Shown: positions 32,868 to 43,295 of the stretch, piece after piece
Position numbering within the stretch: the first letter of the stretch is position 1
Layout of the letters: every line of letters starts with the position of its first letter
Origin: Vibrio xiamenensis
Lineage (GTDB): Bacteria > Pseudomonadota > Gammaproteobacteria > Enterobacterales > Vibrionaceae
Direction: 5' to 3'
Assembly (NCBI RefSeq): GCF_900100015.1
Contig: NZ_FNDD01000026.1
Location: 1-64,000, forward strand
Length of the DNA: 64,000 nucleotides
Program-made: the position numbers and the translations under genes
The notes under the pieces: generated by a model
Told to the model about the DNA's origin: nothing
What the model saw: only the letters and a program-made list of their open reading frames with translations
The model's database searches: none

Positions 32868-35735
32868 ATGACAGAATTACTTCAAAGCCTAAGCACCCAA
32901 AACGAATTTGTCGGCCGTCACAACGGACCAAATTCAGCCGATCAACAAAAAATGCTGGCGACGGTTAACGCGCCAAGCCTTGATGCATTGATTGATCAAA
33001 CCGTTCCCGCCCAAATTCGTCTTGAAGCGCCAATGACGCTTGCGCCGGCGAAAAGCGAAGCCGACATGCTGGCGGCAATGAAACACTTTGCTAACCAGAA
33101 CCAAGTCAAGCGTACCTTTATTGGTCAGGGCTATTACAACACCTTTACGCCAAACGTGATTCTTCGCAATGTACTGGAAAACCCAGGTTGGTACACCGCG
33201 TATACACCCTATCAGCCAGAAATTTCTCAAGGCCGCTTAGAAGCGCTACTGAATTTTCAACAGATGGTCATGGATTTAACTGGCATGGACATCGCCAACG
33301 CCTCGCTGCTTGATGAAGCAACGGCGGCGGCAGAAGCCATGACGCTATGTAAACGCGCCGGTAAGAGCAAAAGCAACACCTTCTTTGTTGCAGACGATGT
33401 TCATCCGCAAACCATCGAAGTCATCAAAACTCGCGCCAAATTTATTGGCTTTGAGGTCGTGATTGGTGCCATTGATACCCTCACCGACATGGACGTGTTC
33501 GGCGCATTATTGCAATACCCAACCACCTCAGGCGAAGTGCGTGACTTAACCGACATCATTGCTAACGCGCAAGCCAACAAAACACTTGTTGCCGTGGCAT
33601 CAGACTTACTGGCTTCAACCCTGTTGAAACCGGCGGGTGAAATGGGCGCGGATGTCGTGATTGGTAGCGCACAACGCTTTGGCGTACCAATGGGTTACGG
33701 CGGTCCGCATGCGGCATTTATGGCAACGCGCGATAAACATAAGCGCACCATGCCTGGTCGCGTAATCGGTGTGTCTATCGATGCCAACGGCAACCAAGCA
33801 CTGCGCATGGCGATGCAAACTCGTGAGCAACACATTCGCCGCGAAAAAGCGACATCGAATATCTGTACCGCGCAAGCGCTGCTGGCCAACATGGCATCGT
33901 TCTACGCGGTTTATCATGGCGCGAAAGGCCTGCGTACCATCGCTCGTCGCACTCACCATATGACAGCAATCCTAGCTGCTGGCCTAACCAAATCTGGCTT
34001 TGAACTGGCCAATAACAGCTTCTTTGACACCATCACTATTAACACTGGTGCGCAAACAGAAACGCTGTACAACCAAGCTCAGCAAGCGGATCTTAACTTG
34101 CGTAAATTGCCAAATCAGCTTGGCATCAGCTTGGATGAAACCACCACTCAAGCCGATATCGCTGCGCTGTTTGAAGTGTTTGGCGTTGACCAAGAAATCT
34201 CGACGCTGTCAAACGAAATTGCGGGTAATGAATTTGCCGCGATTCCAGAAGCATGCCGCCGCACCAGCGACTATCTGACTCACCCGGTATTTAACACTCA
34301 CCATAGTGAAACTCAGATGATGCGCTACTTGAAACAGCTTGAGAACAAAGACTTCTCTCTAACTCACGGCATGATTCCACTTGGCAGCTGCACCATGAAA
34401 CTCAATGCGGCAGCAGAGATGATTCCAATCACTTGGCCGGAATTTGGCGCGATTCACCCATTTGCGCCAAGCGAACAAGCGGCAGGCTATGCGGCGCTGG
34501 CGATTGATCTTAAACAGAAACTGTGTGAAATCACCGGTTACGATGAGTTTTCACTGCAGCCAAATTCTGGCGCATCGGGCGAATACGCCGGTCTTATCGC
34601 GATTCAGCGCTATCATGAAAGCCGTGGTGAAGGCCACCGCAACGTCTGCTTGATTCCAAGCTCGGCGCACGGTACTAACCCAGCCACCGCCTCTATGGTG
34701 TCAATGAAAGTGGTGGTGGTGAAATGTGATGACAACGGTAATATCGATTTAGGCGATTTGGCGGACAAGATTGACAAGCATCGCGACAATCTGTCTAGCA
34801 TCATGATCACTTACCCATCAACGCACGGCGTTTACGAGCAGCAAGTGAAAGAAGTGTGCGAAATGGTGCACGCGGCAGGCGGCCAAGTTTATCTTGACGG
34901 CGCCAACATGAACGCGCAAGTTGGCCTAACCTCGCCTGGCTTTATCGGTTCAGATGTCTCGCACCTTAATCTGCACAAAACCTTCTGTATTCCACATGGC
35001 GGCGGCGGCCCAGGTATGGGACCAATCGGTGTTAAATCGCACCTTGCTCCTTTCTTACCAGGCCACATTGAAAACGGCGTTCAAGGCAGCGACTTTGCGG
35101 TTTCTGCCGCCGATCTTGGCAGTGCGTCAATTTTGCCAATCTCTTGGGCATATATTGCAATGATGGGCGCGCCAGGTTTAACTGACGCAACCAAAGTGGC
35201 GATTTTGAACGCCAACTATGTGATGGAGCGTCTTCGTCCCCACTTCCCTGTACTTTATCGTGGCAACAATGGCCGCGTAGCACACGAATGTATTATCGAC
35301 ATCCGTCCACTCAAAGAAGCGACAGGCATCAGCGAAGAAGATATCGCTAAGCGTTTGATGGATTACGGTTTCCACGCACCAACCATGTCGTTCCCGGTAG
35401 CGGGTACTTTGATGGTAGAACCGACTGAGTCGGAAGATCTGCAAGAGCTTGACCGCTTCTGCGATGCGATGATCGCCATTCGCCAAGAAATGGATCAAGT
35501 CAAAGATGGCGTGTGGCCATTGGATAACAACCCACTGGTCAATGCACCGCACACTCAAGTGGATCTTGCCAGCGATGATTGGAGCCGCCCATACTCACGC
35601 GAGCTTGGCTGTTTCCCATCAAGCGCGACTAAGCGCTGGAAATACTGGCCAACGGTTAACCGCGTTGATAACGTCTACGGCGACCGCAACCTTATCTGCT
35701 CTTGCCCAAGTATCGACAGCTATGAGGATAAATAA
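32868..35735 (+). CDS. gcvP: Glycine dehydrogenase (decarboxylating), P protein
   Basis: 955 residues from the ATG at 32868 (MTELLQSLSTQNEFVGRHNGP). The earlier ATG at 32766 falls in the terminator hairpin and is rejected. The PLP lysine motif is LNLHKTFCIPHGGGGPG (about 700). It decarboxylates glycine and loads GcvH. AAAGGA precedes the start. The C-terminus is complete (DRNLICSCPSID). Confidence 0.97.
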   Translation: MTELLQSLSTQNEFVGRHNGPNSADQQKMLATVNAPSLDALIDQTVPAQIRLEAPMTLAPAKSEADMLAAMKHFANQNQVKRTFIGQGYYNTFTPNVILRNVLENPGWYTAYTPYQPEISQGRLEALLNFQQMVMDLTGMDIANASLLDEATAAAEAMTLCKRAGKSKSNTFFVADDVHPQTIEVIKTRAKFIGFEVVIGAIDTLTDMDVFGALLQYPTTSGEVRDLTDIIANAQANKTLVAVASDLLASTLLKPAGEMGADVVIGSAQRFGVPMGYGGPHAAFMATRDKHKRTMPGRVIGVSIDANGNQALRMAMQTREQHIRREKATSNICTAQALLANMASFYAVYHGAKGLRTIARRTHHMTAILAAGLTKSGFELANNSFFDTITINTGAQTETLYNQAQQADLNLRKLPNQLGISLDETTTQADIAALFEVFGVDQEISTLSNEIAGNEFAAIPEACRRTSDYLTHPVFNTHHSETQMMRYLKQLENKDFSLTHGMIPLGSCTMKLNAAAEMIPITWPEFGAIHPFAPSEQAAGYAALAIDLKQKLCEITGYDEFSLQPNSGASGEYAGLIAIQRYHESRGEGHRNVCLIPSSAHGTNPATASMVSMKVVVVKCDDNGNIDLGDLADKIDKHRDNLSSIMITYPSTHGVYEQQVKEVCEMVHAAGGQVYLDGANMNAQVGLTSPGFIGSDVSHLNLHKTFCIPHGGGGPGMGPIGVKSHLAPFLPGHIENGVQGSDFAVSAADLGSASILPISWAYIAMMGAPGLTDATKVAILNANYVMERLRPHFPVLYRGNNGRVAHECIIDIRPLKEATGISEEDIAKRLMDYGFHAPTMSFPVAGTLMVEPTESEDLQELDRFCDAMIAIRQEMDQVKDGVWPLDNNPLVNAPHTQVDLASDDWSRPYSRELGCFPSSATKRWKYWPTVNRVDNVYGDRNLICSCPSIDSYEDK

Positions 35736-35780
35736 CTCATGTGTCCGAGTATTTAAAATTGGGATAAAGTAAAAAAATAT

Positions 35781-35802
35781 CCACCGGCATAATAGCCGGT
35801 GG
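35781..35802 (-). terminator. Stem-loop at the 3' end of the IS200 remnant
   Basis: CCACCGGC-ATAATA-GCCGGTGG; on the minus strand it is followed by a run of Ts, so it resembles an intrinsic terminator. IS200-family elements often carry such hairpins at their ends. It also lies after gcvP, on the plus strand. Confidence 0.6.
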
Positions 35803-35960
35803 TATTTCTAAAAGAATGTGGATATGATCCGCGCAACATTCCGCTTCAAGCATGTTCACATTTTTCCATTCACATAGTTTCCTCAGTATTTCACCTATTG
35901 CTCTGCGTTTTTCTCCGTAGAACACTTGCCTTTATTTCGGTGCAAAGACTTGTGCTATTT
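35790..35960 (-). pseudogene. Degenerate IS200/IS605-family transposase remnant
   Basis: The minus-strand frame gives VFYGEKRRAIGEILRKLCEW, then CCADHIHILLEIPPA, the HUH region of TnpA (as in Vibrio IS1004). The N-terminal part has a stop (VFAPK then stop) and the C-terminal part with the catalytic Tyr is missing; the hairpin is reached directly after EIPPA. So both ends are lost and the element is inactive. It lies at the border between the glycine genes and the AT-rich cluster. Confidence 0.75.
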
Positions 35961-36270
35961 ACAGTTCCAGCTAGAAAAATAAGCAGTTTACTTCCATATT
36001 TACTCACTTATCAAAAATAGAAAACTAACAACACCTATAACGATTCGTGTTATAGCAGTAGAAATATATAAGATGCGAGTAACTTCTGGATTTTTCAGTT
36101 ATTAGCAATAATAAGCCAGATAATACAGAGCATAATTAATTACCAAAAATAAATAATCCACTACGTGTTGACCTCTTCAAAAATATTATCGGTCAACTTA
36201 AATTCTGGTTTTACACTACAACGGAGGCAGTTTCGATCACGGTAAAAATGATATGATGAAGCGTAAACTT
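35961..36270. other. Gene-free AT-rich region before the MFS gene
   Basis: No ORF supported. It contains a CTATAAC/GTTATAG inverted repeat (36035-36055) with no clear T-run. Confidence 0.4.
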
Positions 36271-37515
36271 TTACCCAGGGTATGAATCTTCATTCACCTT
36301 GCTTACAAAGATTGCAGACAGAATAGAAAAAGCTGCCATGGTTAAAAAGAACAGCGTATATCCATCATCTCTCATCCATATACGACCAAAATATATAATC
36401 GTTGGAGTGGCAAAACTAACCAAAGCTTTTGCTATATTATTAGTTGTATTCATTATGGCAAGATCTTTAGCACAGTGTTCTTTGGAAGGTAGCACTTGGT
36501 TGACTAAAGCTTGATCTACAGAATTAAAAACCCCCCAAACCAATTGATAAAAATATGATATAACCACTATATATACGATAGAGTATGAAATAGAGTAAAG
36601 ACACATACAGACAGATAGACTAATCGCGGAAAAAATAATAAATGGCTTTTTGATTCTCTTTCTATCCGAGACATAACCAGAGACTATTCCAGATACAATC
36701 ATAAAAACAATACCCAATGAAGTGATAGATTGTAATTTAAAAACATCCTCTGAAGAAAGATGAAATCTGGCTATGTAGAATAAGGTCATCATGCTCAGCC
36801 CTGAGCTTACTATATGAATAGATAACCGACTAAGCAAAGTCCATATAAAATTATTATACGACTCAATTTTTGGGGCGGTTGTATCTTTATTATTCTTATT
36901 AATCGATATAATTTTAACTGGACTATTATTTTTCTTAGAAAAATCAACAAACCAAACTATCGCTAAGTTAAATATCAATTGAATACAGGCCGTCAATATT
37001 ATTTTATATTTTACTGACAGGTCAGAAAACCCACCAAAAATAATTACACTAAGTAACATAATGGTAAGAGGGATTAAGCTTCCCATTAATCCAGACACCT
37101 TCCCATAGTCTTCAAAATCATATAACTCAGGTATTATTGAAAAATATAGCAATGAAACCAATCCATATGAAAAGCTAGTTAATACCCAAAATACAATTAA
37201 TATAGGAATATTATATGAATATGAAAAAGCAATCATGGATATAAAACCGAAAATGCTTCCTAATGTAATCCATATGCGTCTGCTAAGTAATCCAGAATTT
37301 AACTTATCAAAAAAATATCCACCAAGTGGATTTAAAAATATCAAGCTTAAATTGACCACGCCTAGAGATAAAGAAAACCACCAAGTTGCCGATTCTTGAC
37401 CGACAATACGAATAATATTGAATTGACTTATTCCATAAGTTAACAATACAGTAGGTATAATGGATGTAGAAACCCCAACAATCATATATAAAATGGTAGT
37501 TAAACTTAATTTCAT
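36271..37515 (-). CDS. MFS transporter (GPH-like sugar symporter)
   Basis: 414 residues with about 12 hydrophobic segments, a cytoplasmic central loop rich in Asn/Lys (about 200-220), and a GYFFDKL motif between helices 2 and 3. The pattern is like sugar:cation symporters, but the substrate is not known. Next to a GH3 glucosidase and an AraC regulator, so an oligosaccharide or glycoside is likely (inference). It starts 6 bases after the AraC gene's stop, so the two are an operon. Base composition is markedly AT-rich. Confidence 0.75.
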   Translation of the reverse strand: MKLSLTTILYMIVGVSTSIIPTVLLTYGISQFNIIRIVGQESATWWFSLSLGVVNLSLIFLNPLGGYFFDKLNSGLLSRRIWITLGSIFGFISMIAFSYSYNIPILIVFWVLTSFSYGLVSLLYFSIIPELYDFEDYGKVSGLMGSLIPLTIMLLSVIIFGGFSDLSVKYKIILTACIQLIFNLAIVWFVDFSKKNNSPVKIISINKNNKDTTAPKIESYNNFIWTLLSRLSIHIVSSGLSMMTLFYIARFHLSSEDVFKLQSITSLGIVFMIVSGIVSGYVSDRKRIKKPFIIFSAISLSVCMCLYSISYSIVYIVVISYFYQLVWGVFNSVDQALVNQVLPSKEHCAKDLAIMNTTNNIAKALVSFATPTIIYFGRIWMRDDGYTLFFLTMAAFSILSAIFVSKVNEDSYPG

Positions 37516-37521
37516 ATAAAA

Positions 37522-38607
37522 TTAAACATTATCAACATTCATGAAAATGGCATGATTAAACTCATGTCGATAAGATAATGGTGTCATCCTCATTGACGAT
37601 TTAAAAAATCGCGTAAAAGAGGCTTGTGATGAAAACCCCAACATTTCAGATATAGATCCTATCGAATAAACCTGATCCTTCAAATAATCTGTGGCTAAGT
37701 CAATTAGTACTTTATTTAATATTTCACTATATGTTTTATCTACTTTTGATAATCGTCTTTGCAGTGTCCAAATTGGTATATTTAGTTTTGATGATACGTA
37801 TTCAATTGAGCATTTTCCATCAGTGGAATGACTATAAAACCCACTTATGATCGTTGATATTTCATTAATTAATTCTATATTTTCATAAACATTATCATCT
37901 TTAAATAGAAACGACTTAAATTTACCCATATCTTTGATATAAGATAGTGACTCATTATAGTTATCAAATTTAGTTTTTAAATGTGACGTTTTTATTAACA
38001 TTGAATTATTCAATCTATTAAGATTAACATTGCATTCCAAATCTTTAATTATTTCACTTTCAAAAGTTGGTTGACTTCCAGATATAAAATCCATAGATAT
38101 TTTATAATCATTAAATTTATATAAATAATACTTTGCTAGCCCCATTAGCACAATCATGTTTCCTAATGGTAAATAAATACTATTTTTCAACTTGTCACAT
38201 GGTGGATTAAATTTTATTTTTATTACATCATGACTGACCTGAATAACTTTAGAACTATTATACTCTTCACCTCCGCTTATTAATAGATAAGAATATATTG
38301 CAGATAATAAATTTTTACTGTTTAAACATACAATGCCGAATTGTGGATATACGCGCGAGTAATTAAACAAAATATCTTCTTTTTTATTGTATACTTTTAA
38401 TATATTAAATCCTAACTTTTCAGCCCTATGTATTAAGTTGTAATATTCTAATATTGGAACTTTATTACTTCTCTTATAAATTGAATTATTTTTAAAAGAA
38501 AGAACCTCAATGACATCTTGGTAAGAAAAACCATTGCCTATTGATTTATCGATGATTTGATTACACAAGAAATATGGAACATAAATCATATCAGTGATTT
38601 TCTTCAT
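37522..38607 (-). CDS. AraC-family transcriptional regulator
   Basis: 361 residues from MKKITDM (ATG 38607), or seven longer from 38628; neither has a good ribosome binding site. The N-terminal effector domain is long (about 240 residues), of the AraC-binding PF12625 type, and the C-terminal HTH is clear: VSSKLNIPIWTLQRRLSKVDKTYSEILNKVLIDLATDYLKD...SISEMLGFSSQASFTRFFKSSMRMTPLSYR. It probably controls the adjacent MFS gene and the divergent GH3 gene. AT-rich like its neighbours. Confidence 0.8.
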   Translation of the reverse strand: MKKITDMIYVPYFLCNQIIDKSIGNGFSYQDVIEVLSFKNNSIYKRSNKVPILEYYNLIHRAEKLGFNILKVYNKKEDILFNYSRVYPQFGIVCLNSKNLLSAIYSYLLISGGEEYNSSKVIQVSHDVIKIKFNPPCDKLKNSIYLPLGNMIVLMGLAKYYLYKFNDYKISMDFISGSQPTFESEIIKDLECNVNLNRLNNSMLIKTSHLKTKFDNYNESLSYIKDMGKFKSFLFKDDNVYENIELINEISTIISGFYSHSTDGKCSIEYVSSKLNIPIWTLQRRLSKVDKTYSEILNKVLIDLATDYLKDQVYSIGSISEMLGFSSQASFTRFFKSSMRMTPLSYRHEFNHAIFMNVDNV

Positions 38608-38757
38608 TAGAAAACTTAACCGTATCATTGATGACCAACATAGACAATGGTAAGCAATTCAATATTGTGAACTTATTCAAATAATATATAAGCTGTGATT
38701 AAAAGGTAAAAACATGCAATTAGATGATAAGGTTAAAAACTCGATAAATAGTATTGT

Positions 38758-38778
38758 ATTCATACACCCCCAATGAAT
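38758..38778. promoter_or_regulatory. Inverted repeat between AraC and GH3 genes
   Basis: ATTCAT-N9-ATGAAT in the 270-base divergent region. It could be the AraC-type site but may be chance in such AT-rich DNA. Confidence 0.3.
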
Positions 38779-38880
38779 GATTATTTAATTTCTTAAATTT
38801 AAAACTTTATGCATTTTATATTAATCATAGAAGAAAGTAACTCACAACAATTAAATTATAAACATTTACAAGGAGTTATA

Positions 38881-41280
38881 ATGAATACGAAGCACAACTT
38901 TACGCATAGAAAATACAACATATTAATTATCATTTCGTTTATCACAATTATAATAGGATGTAATGATTCAGACGACGATAGAACCACACTAACAGGTGAT
39001 GATTATTATCAAAATATTGCTGAAGGTTATTTATCAAACATGACACTCACTGAAAAAATAGATGTTGTATCCGGATCAGACATTGGCTCAGATGCCGACC
39101 CTATCAACTTAAAGAATACCGCATGGGGAGCGGTAGGTACTATTAATGGGGTCATCAATGATGATTTGGATTTGCCTGCAGTAAAGCTATCGGACGGACC
39201 AGCTGGCGTAAAATCTGCGCCTTATCTTGTTGACGAAGACCTGTCTGATTCATATGCAACAGCATTTCCTATTGGGTCATTGTTAGCATCGACTTGGAAT
39301 ACCGAACTGGTTGAAGAGCTTGCACAAAAATTAGGTGCTGAAGCAAAAGAACTTGGCACTGACTTTTTACTAACTCCAGGAATGAATATTCAAAGAAATC
39401 CGCTTGCAGGAAGAAACTTCGAGTATTTTTCAGAGGATCCTATCGTTTCAGGAAAAATGGCGGCAGCCATCGTTAACGGAGTTCAATCTCAGGGAGTTGG
39501 AGCAACGTTAAAGCATTTTTTTGGTAATGAATCTGAAAGTAACCGATTATATGTCGATGTTGTCGCCACACCACGATCATTACGCGAAATATATCTGAAA
39601 GGCTTCAGAATCGCGATAGACGAATCGGAACCTTGGTCGATTATGTCTAGCTATAACAAAGTTAATGGTTCATATGTTGGTCATCGCAAAGACGCTATGA
39701 CGGATATATTACGCAATGAATGGGGATTTAAGGGATTTGCCATGACGGATTGGGGAGCAGATGATGTTGCCAATGACACAGATTCGCCAGCAAAACTCAT
39801 GAAGGCAGGTAACGATCTCGTCATGGCCGGTGGTGATGCGATTAAAGAAGACTTGCAGGCGTCCGTTGAAAGTGGAGATCTGGACGAGAGTATTATCGAC
39901 CAAAACGTGGTTAGGATTTTGACACAAGCGCAAAAAACGCCTTCTTACAGCAATTATGATTACAGTGGCGTGCCAGATTCTGAAACTAGCATAGACGTCG
40001 CTCGACGTGCGGGCACTGAAGGTATGGTGCTGGTAAAAAACGATAGCGCATTACCCATAGACGGCGACAGCCAAACCGTCGCCATGTTTGGTGTCGCTCA
40101 ATATGCGACATACAAAGGAGGCTTAGGCAGTGGAAATGTTTTGGCCAAATATACAATCGATATTGCGACAGGTCTTTCCGAACGATTTACCGTTAATGAA
40201 GATTTAATGTCTTGGTATCAAACCTATTTTGATGCGAACAAAATTGCCCACTATGATAGCTGGGGTCCGTTGGCCTATTACGAAATTGATGAAGCCTCGG
40301 TTACCGACAATAGTGATCTTGAAACATTATTAACGGAATCTGCTGAGTCTAATGACGTTGCAGTGATAGCCATTAGTCGTCAGGCAGGGGAAGGCGCAGA
40401 TAGAACAGAGACCGAAGGTGACTACTACCTTTCTGCAGATGAATTAGAGATGATAACTCAAGTTTCTAGCGCATTTCACGAACAAAGCAAGAAAGTGGTG
40501 GTGGTAGTGAATAACAACGGCGTTATCGATACATCACAATGGAGTGATCTCGTCGATGGTATTCTCATCGCTTATATGGGTGGTCAAGAGATGGGCTATG
40601 AAGTGGCAGACCTTCTCTCCGGTGATGTCAACCCTAGTGGTAAATTAGCGCAAACTTACCCTGCAAATTATACTGATGTTCCAAACGCAGACTCCTTTCC
40701 TGGTGTTGATGAGGATGGCGATGGTGATGTAGACAAGATTTATTACAACGAAGGCATCTATGTTGGCTATCGTTACTACACCTCCAAAGATGTCGACGTG
40801 GCTTACCCGTTTGGATATGGCCTCTCATACACCACCTTTACTATTGATAAAGCGTCAATAAGTAATAACACCTTAAGTGATGGCTATTCAGGACAACTGA
40901 CATTATCTGCAACCGTGACCAATACCGGTGGTATTTCAGGCAAAGAAGTGGCACAAGTTTATGTCACCGCGCCAGAAGTTAAACTTAAGAAGCCAACCAT
41001 CGAATTAAAAGCATTTGCCAAAACATCTGAGCTAAATCCGGGGGGATCAGAAACGTTGACCTTTGATATCTCATCATTTGAACTCGCAAGCTTTGACCCC
41101 AACGGCGATGAATGGATCATTGAACCGGGGACATATAAAGTCTACATCTCGAACTCATCAGATATCTCAGATACAACACCGATTTCGTTCAGCGTCTCTC
41201 AAGAGATAGTGGTCGCTGAGACAACGCCCGGCGCATTGAGTACCACGGATAACTCAATCGTCGATGTAGATGTGGAATAA
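38881..41280 (+). CDS. GH3 family beta-glucosidase lipoprotein
   Basis: 799 residues from the ATG at 38881, with AAGGAG eight bases before; an earlier ATG at 38809 is rejected. A lipobox (IIIGC, Cys about 27) anchors it. GH3 domains: NPLAGRNFEYFSEDP, KHFFGNESE, and the catalytic nucleophile Asp in FAMTDWGAD. The middle has a calcium-binding-like DEDGDGDVD loop, then a C-terminal FN3-like domain (residues about 640-750). It hydrolyses beta-glucosides or related glycosides outside the inner membrane. Probably regulated by the divergent AraC gene. Its composition rises toward normal in the second half. Confidence 0.85.
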   Translation: MNTKHNFTHRKYNILIIISFITIIIGCNDSDDDRTTLTGDDYYQNIAEGYLSNMTLTEKIDVVSGSDIGSDADPINLKNTAWGAVGTINGVINDDLDLPAVKLSDGPAGVKSAPYLVDEDLSDSYATAFPIGSLLASTWNTELVEELAQKLGAEAKELGTDFLLTPGMNIQRNPLAGRNFEYFSEDPIVSGKMAAAIVNGVQSQGVGATLKHFFGNESESNRLYVDVVATPRSLREIYLKGFRIAIDESEPWSIMSSYNKVNGSYVGHRKDAMTDILRNEWGFKGFAMTDWGADDVANDTDSPAKLMKAGNDLVMAGGDAIKEDLQASVESGDLDESIIDQNVVRILTQAQKTPSYSNYDYSGVPDSETSIDVARRAGTEGMVLVKNDSALPIDGDSQTVAMFGVAQYATYKGGLGSGNVLAKYTIDIATGLSERFTVNEDLMSWYQTYFDANKIAHYDSWGPLAYYEIDEASVTDNSDLETLLTESAESNDVAVIAISRQAGEGADRTETEGDYYLSADELEMITQVSSAFHEQSKKVVVVVNNNGVIDTSQWSDLVDGILIAYMGGQEMGYEVADLLSGDVNPSGKLAQTYPANYTDVPNADSFPGVDEDGDGDVDKIYYNEGIYVGYRYYTSKDVDVAYPFGYGLSYTTFTIDKASISNNTLSDGYSGQLTLSATVTNTGGISGKEVAQVYVTAPEVKLKKPTIELKAFAKTSELNPGGSETLTFDISSFELASFDPNGDEWIIEPGTYKVYISNSSDISDTTPISFSVSQEIVVAETTPGALSTTDNSIVDVDVE

Positions 41281-41407
41281 CACATAGCCAGCGTCAACCA
41301 TGGTATTGGGCCAGCGACCACTTAGCACCAGAAGTGGTGACTACAGCGATAGAGGCAACACTTGGCTAAATAAATTACCATTCGCTAATAGGCCCGCAGC
41401 TCCATAC

Positions 41408-41436
41408 AAAAAGCGAACCATACGGTTCGCTTTTTT
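41408..41436. terminator. Bidirectional terminator after GH3
   Basis: GCGAACC-ATAC-GGTTCGC flanked by AAAAA and TTTTTT, serving GH3 and the convergent small gene. Confidence 0.9.
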
Positions 41437-41482
41437 ATTCATCGTATTTAGCCAATCGATACTTGCTTCTACATCCGTCTTG

Positions 41483-41824
41483 CTAGTTATACTTTTTCGA
41501 TTTAGGTTTTTGCATCTCTTTACTATTTTGCATTTGCTTGTGCAATTTAGCTTCACACTCTTTGGCGCTGCGGCCATCGCGCTGACACGACTTAAGCTTT
41601 TGTTGGTAATCTTGGCGCTGTGCTTGTGTCATTGTCATTTGATTGTGCATGCTATTGGTTTGGCTCTTCGCCTCGCCCATCTTACTCATCCCTTGCTGCT
41701 GCGCCGATTTGGCATTGTCATTCATCATAGTACTTTCTGACGTCATCGAATTGGATGCGGCAACACTGGTCATACTCACGCTGTAAAGTATCGCAGCGCT
41801 CATGGCTGCTAAACAATATTTCAT
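41483..41824 (-). CDS. Small exported Met/Gln-rich protein
   Basis: 113 residues with a signal peptide (MKYCLAAMSAAILYSVSMTSVAA, cleavage before SNSMT). The mature part is Ser/Met/Gln-rich and ends in a basic tail (KSKKYN) with two cysteines in SCQRDGRSAKEC, possibly a disulfide. Unknown function; such periplasmic small proteins may bind metals or act as chaperones. It lies between GH3 and the first GH43, facing the other way. Confidence 0.6.
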   Translation of the reverse strand: MKYCLAAMSAAILYSVSMTSVAASNSMTSESTMMNDNAKSAQQQGMSKMGEAKSQTNSMHNQMTMTQAQRQDYQQKLKSCQRDGRSAKECEAKLHKQMQNSKEMQKPKSKKYN

Positions 41825-42021
41825 AAACTCGCCTTAACGACCACGCCGGTATTCAAGGTTCTTGCTGATGGGTGGTCGTGACTCAAGTGTAGTTCACTAC
41901 GCTTGCATTAAAGTGTGATTTGTCACGCCGCCCTAACGGAATTAACGGGCAGCGATCGCAGTCAAAATGCATTTAAGCTCATACAATTGCTCGGCCAATT
42001 TCGAGAAATAAAAGGATTTTC

Positions 42022-43017
42022 ATGAACATAATAATAAAAGTGCTGGCCACATTGGCGTGTTACTTTGCTGTCCTGCCGATGGTGAATGCTACCCAAGTTC
42101 AAGCTCATGACCCGGTCATGGTACAAGAAAACGGTGTTTACTACCTGTTTAGCACCGGACCTGGCGTCACCATCTATACTTCAACCGACAAAGTACATTG
42201 GCGCCAAAGTGGAAGAGTGTTTAAAAGCCAACCAAGCTGGGCGCGCAAAGTTGCTCCGGATTTTAATGGCCACCTGTGGGCGCCGGACATCATCCAGCAC
42301 GACGGCAAGTTTTATCTCTATTATTCGGTGTCAGCCTTTGGCCAAAACACCTCAGCAATTGGCGTAACAGTCAACAAAACCCTCGACCCGCAATCTGCAG
42401 ATTACCAATGGGTCGATCAGGGTATCGTGTTGCAATCGGTGCCATTTCGCGATAACTGGAACGCGATTGATCCAGCCGTGATTCACGATCAAGATGGCAC
42501 GCCGTGGATGAGTTTTGGCTCGTTTTGGGGCGGACTAAAATTAGTTAAGCTCAATGCCAATCTGACTGAGTTGGCACAACCGCAAACTTGGTATGACTTG
42601 GCTACCCGTCCTGGCGTGGAATATAACCCGATCGAAGCGCCATTTATCTTTTATAAAGACGGTTATTACTACCTGTTTGCCTCGTTTGATTTTTGCTGTC
42701 GCGGCGTGAAAAGCACCTACAAAACCGTGGTTGGGCGCAGTAAGTATGTCGATGGCCCATATCTTGACAAAAACGGCAAATCCATGCTTGAAGGCGGCGG
42801 TACCCCAGTGTTGACTGGCAATAAAGACTGGGCAGGCGTTGGTCACAACTCGGTCTATACCTTTGATAACCAAGATTATATCGTATTGCACGCTTATGAA
42901 ATGGCCACCAACGGCACTCAGCGCCTGCGCATTCTGCCTATAACTTGGCAAGACGGTTGGCCGGTTGTCAATGAGAGTGACCTCAATACTCACACTACCG
43001 AGTTAGTGTCTGATTGA
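42022..43017 (+). CDS. GH43 endo-1,5-alpha-L-arabinanase, copy 1
   Basis: 331 residues with a signal peptide. The five-bladed beta-propeller catalytic acids are seen: Asp in AHDPVM (about 30), Asp in AIDPAV (about 155) and Glu in NPIEAPF (about 208). The double Cys in FDFCCRG is typical of these arabinanases. It cleaves alpha-1,5-arabinan in the periplasm or outside. By eye about two thirds identical to the next gene, so a tandem duplication. Confidence 0.88.
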   Translation: MNIIIKVLATLACYFAVLPMVNATQVQAHDPVMVQENGVYYLFSTGPGVTIYTSTDKVHWRQSGRVFKSQPSWARKVAPDFNGHLWAPDIIQHDGKFYLYYSVSAFGQNTSAIGVTVNKTLDPQSADYQWVDQGIVLQSVPFRDNWNAIDPAVIHDQDGTPWMSFGSFWGGLKLVKLNANLTELAQPQTWYDLATRPGVEYNPIEAPFIFYKDGYYYLFASFDFCCRGVKSTYKTVVGRSKYVDGPYLDKNGKSMLEGGGTPVLTGNKDWAGVGHNSVYTFDNQDYIVLHAYEMATNGTQRLRILPITWQDGWPVVNESDLNTHTTELVSD

Positions 43018-43295
43018 GCGTCAATACAACTGCCGTAAATTGACAGACATGCGAACTCATTTGCAGGTGGGGTACACGCCCGCCTGCTGCTTAATATCTC
43101 ACTAAGTCATGCAAAATAAGCGCAATTCCCCCAAACGAGATACTGATATTCCCATCACCAGATAGCCCTATTTCATTGTCCAAGCTCGCATCTTAGTTAT
43201 GCGCATTTTTCTATAGTCTAGCCGTGCCCCCAACACGCAGATATGGAACGTCTCCGTATCAGTTAATACACTGATTACTTAGAAAAAGGCTAACA

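Noticed and set aside
36241..36275. Possible terminator GGTAAAA...TTTTACC before the end of the MFS gene
   Set aside because: AT-only stem with a long loop, and it overlaps the gene end; unreliable.
41914..41926. CRP-like site TGTGATTTGTCAC before GH43 copy 1
   Set aside because: Spacer between half-sites is too short for a CRP box.
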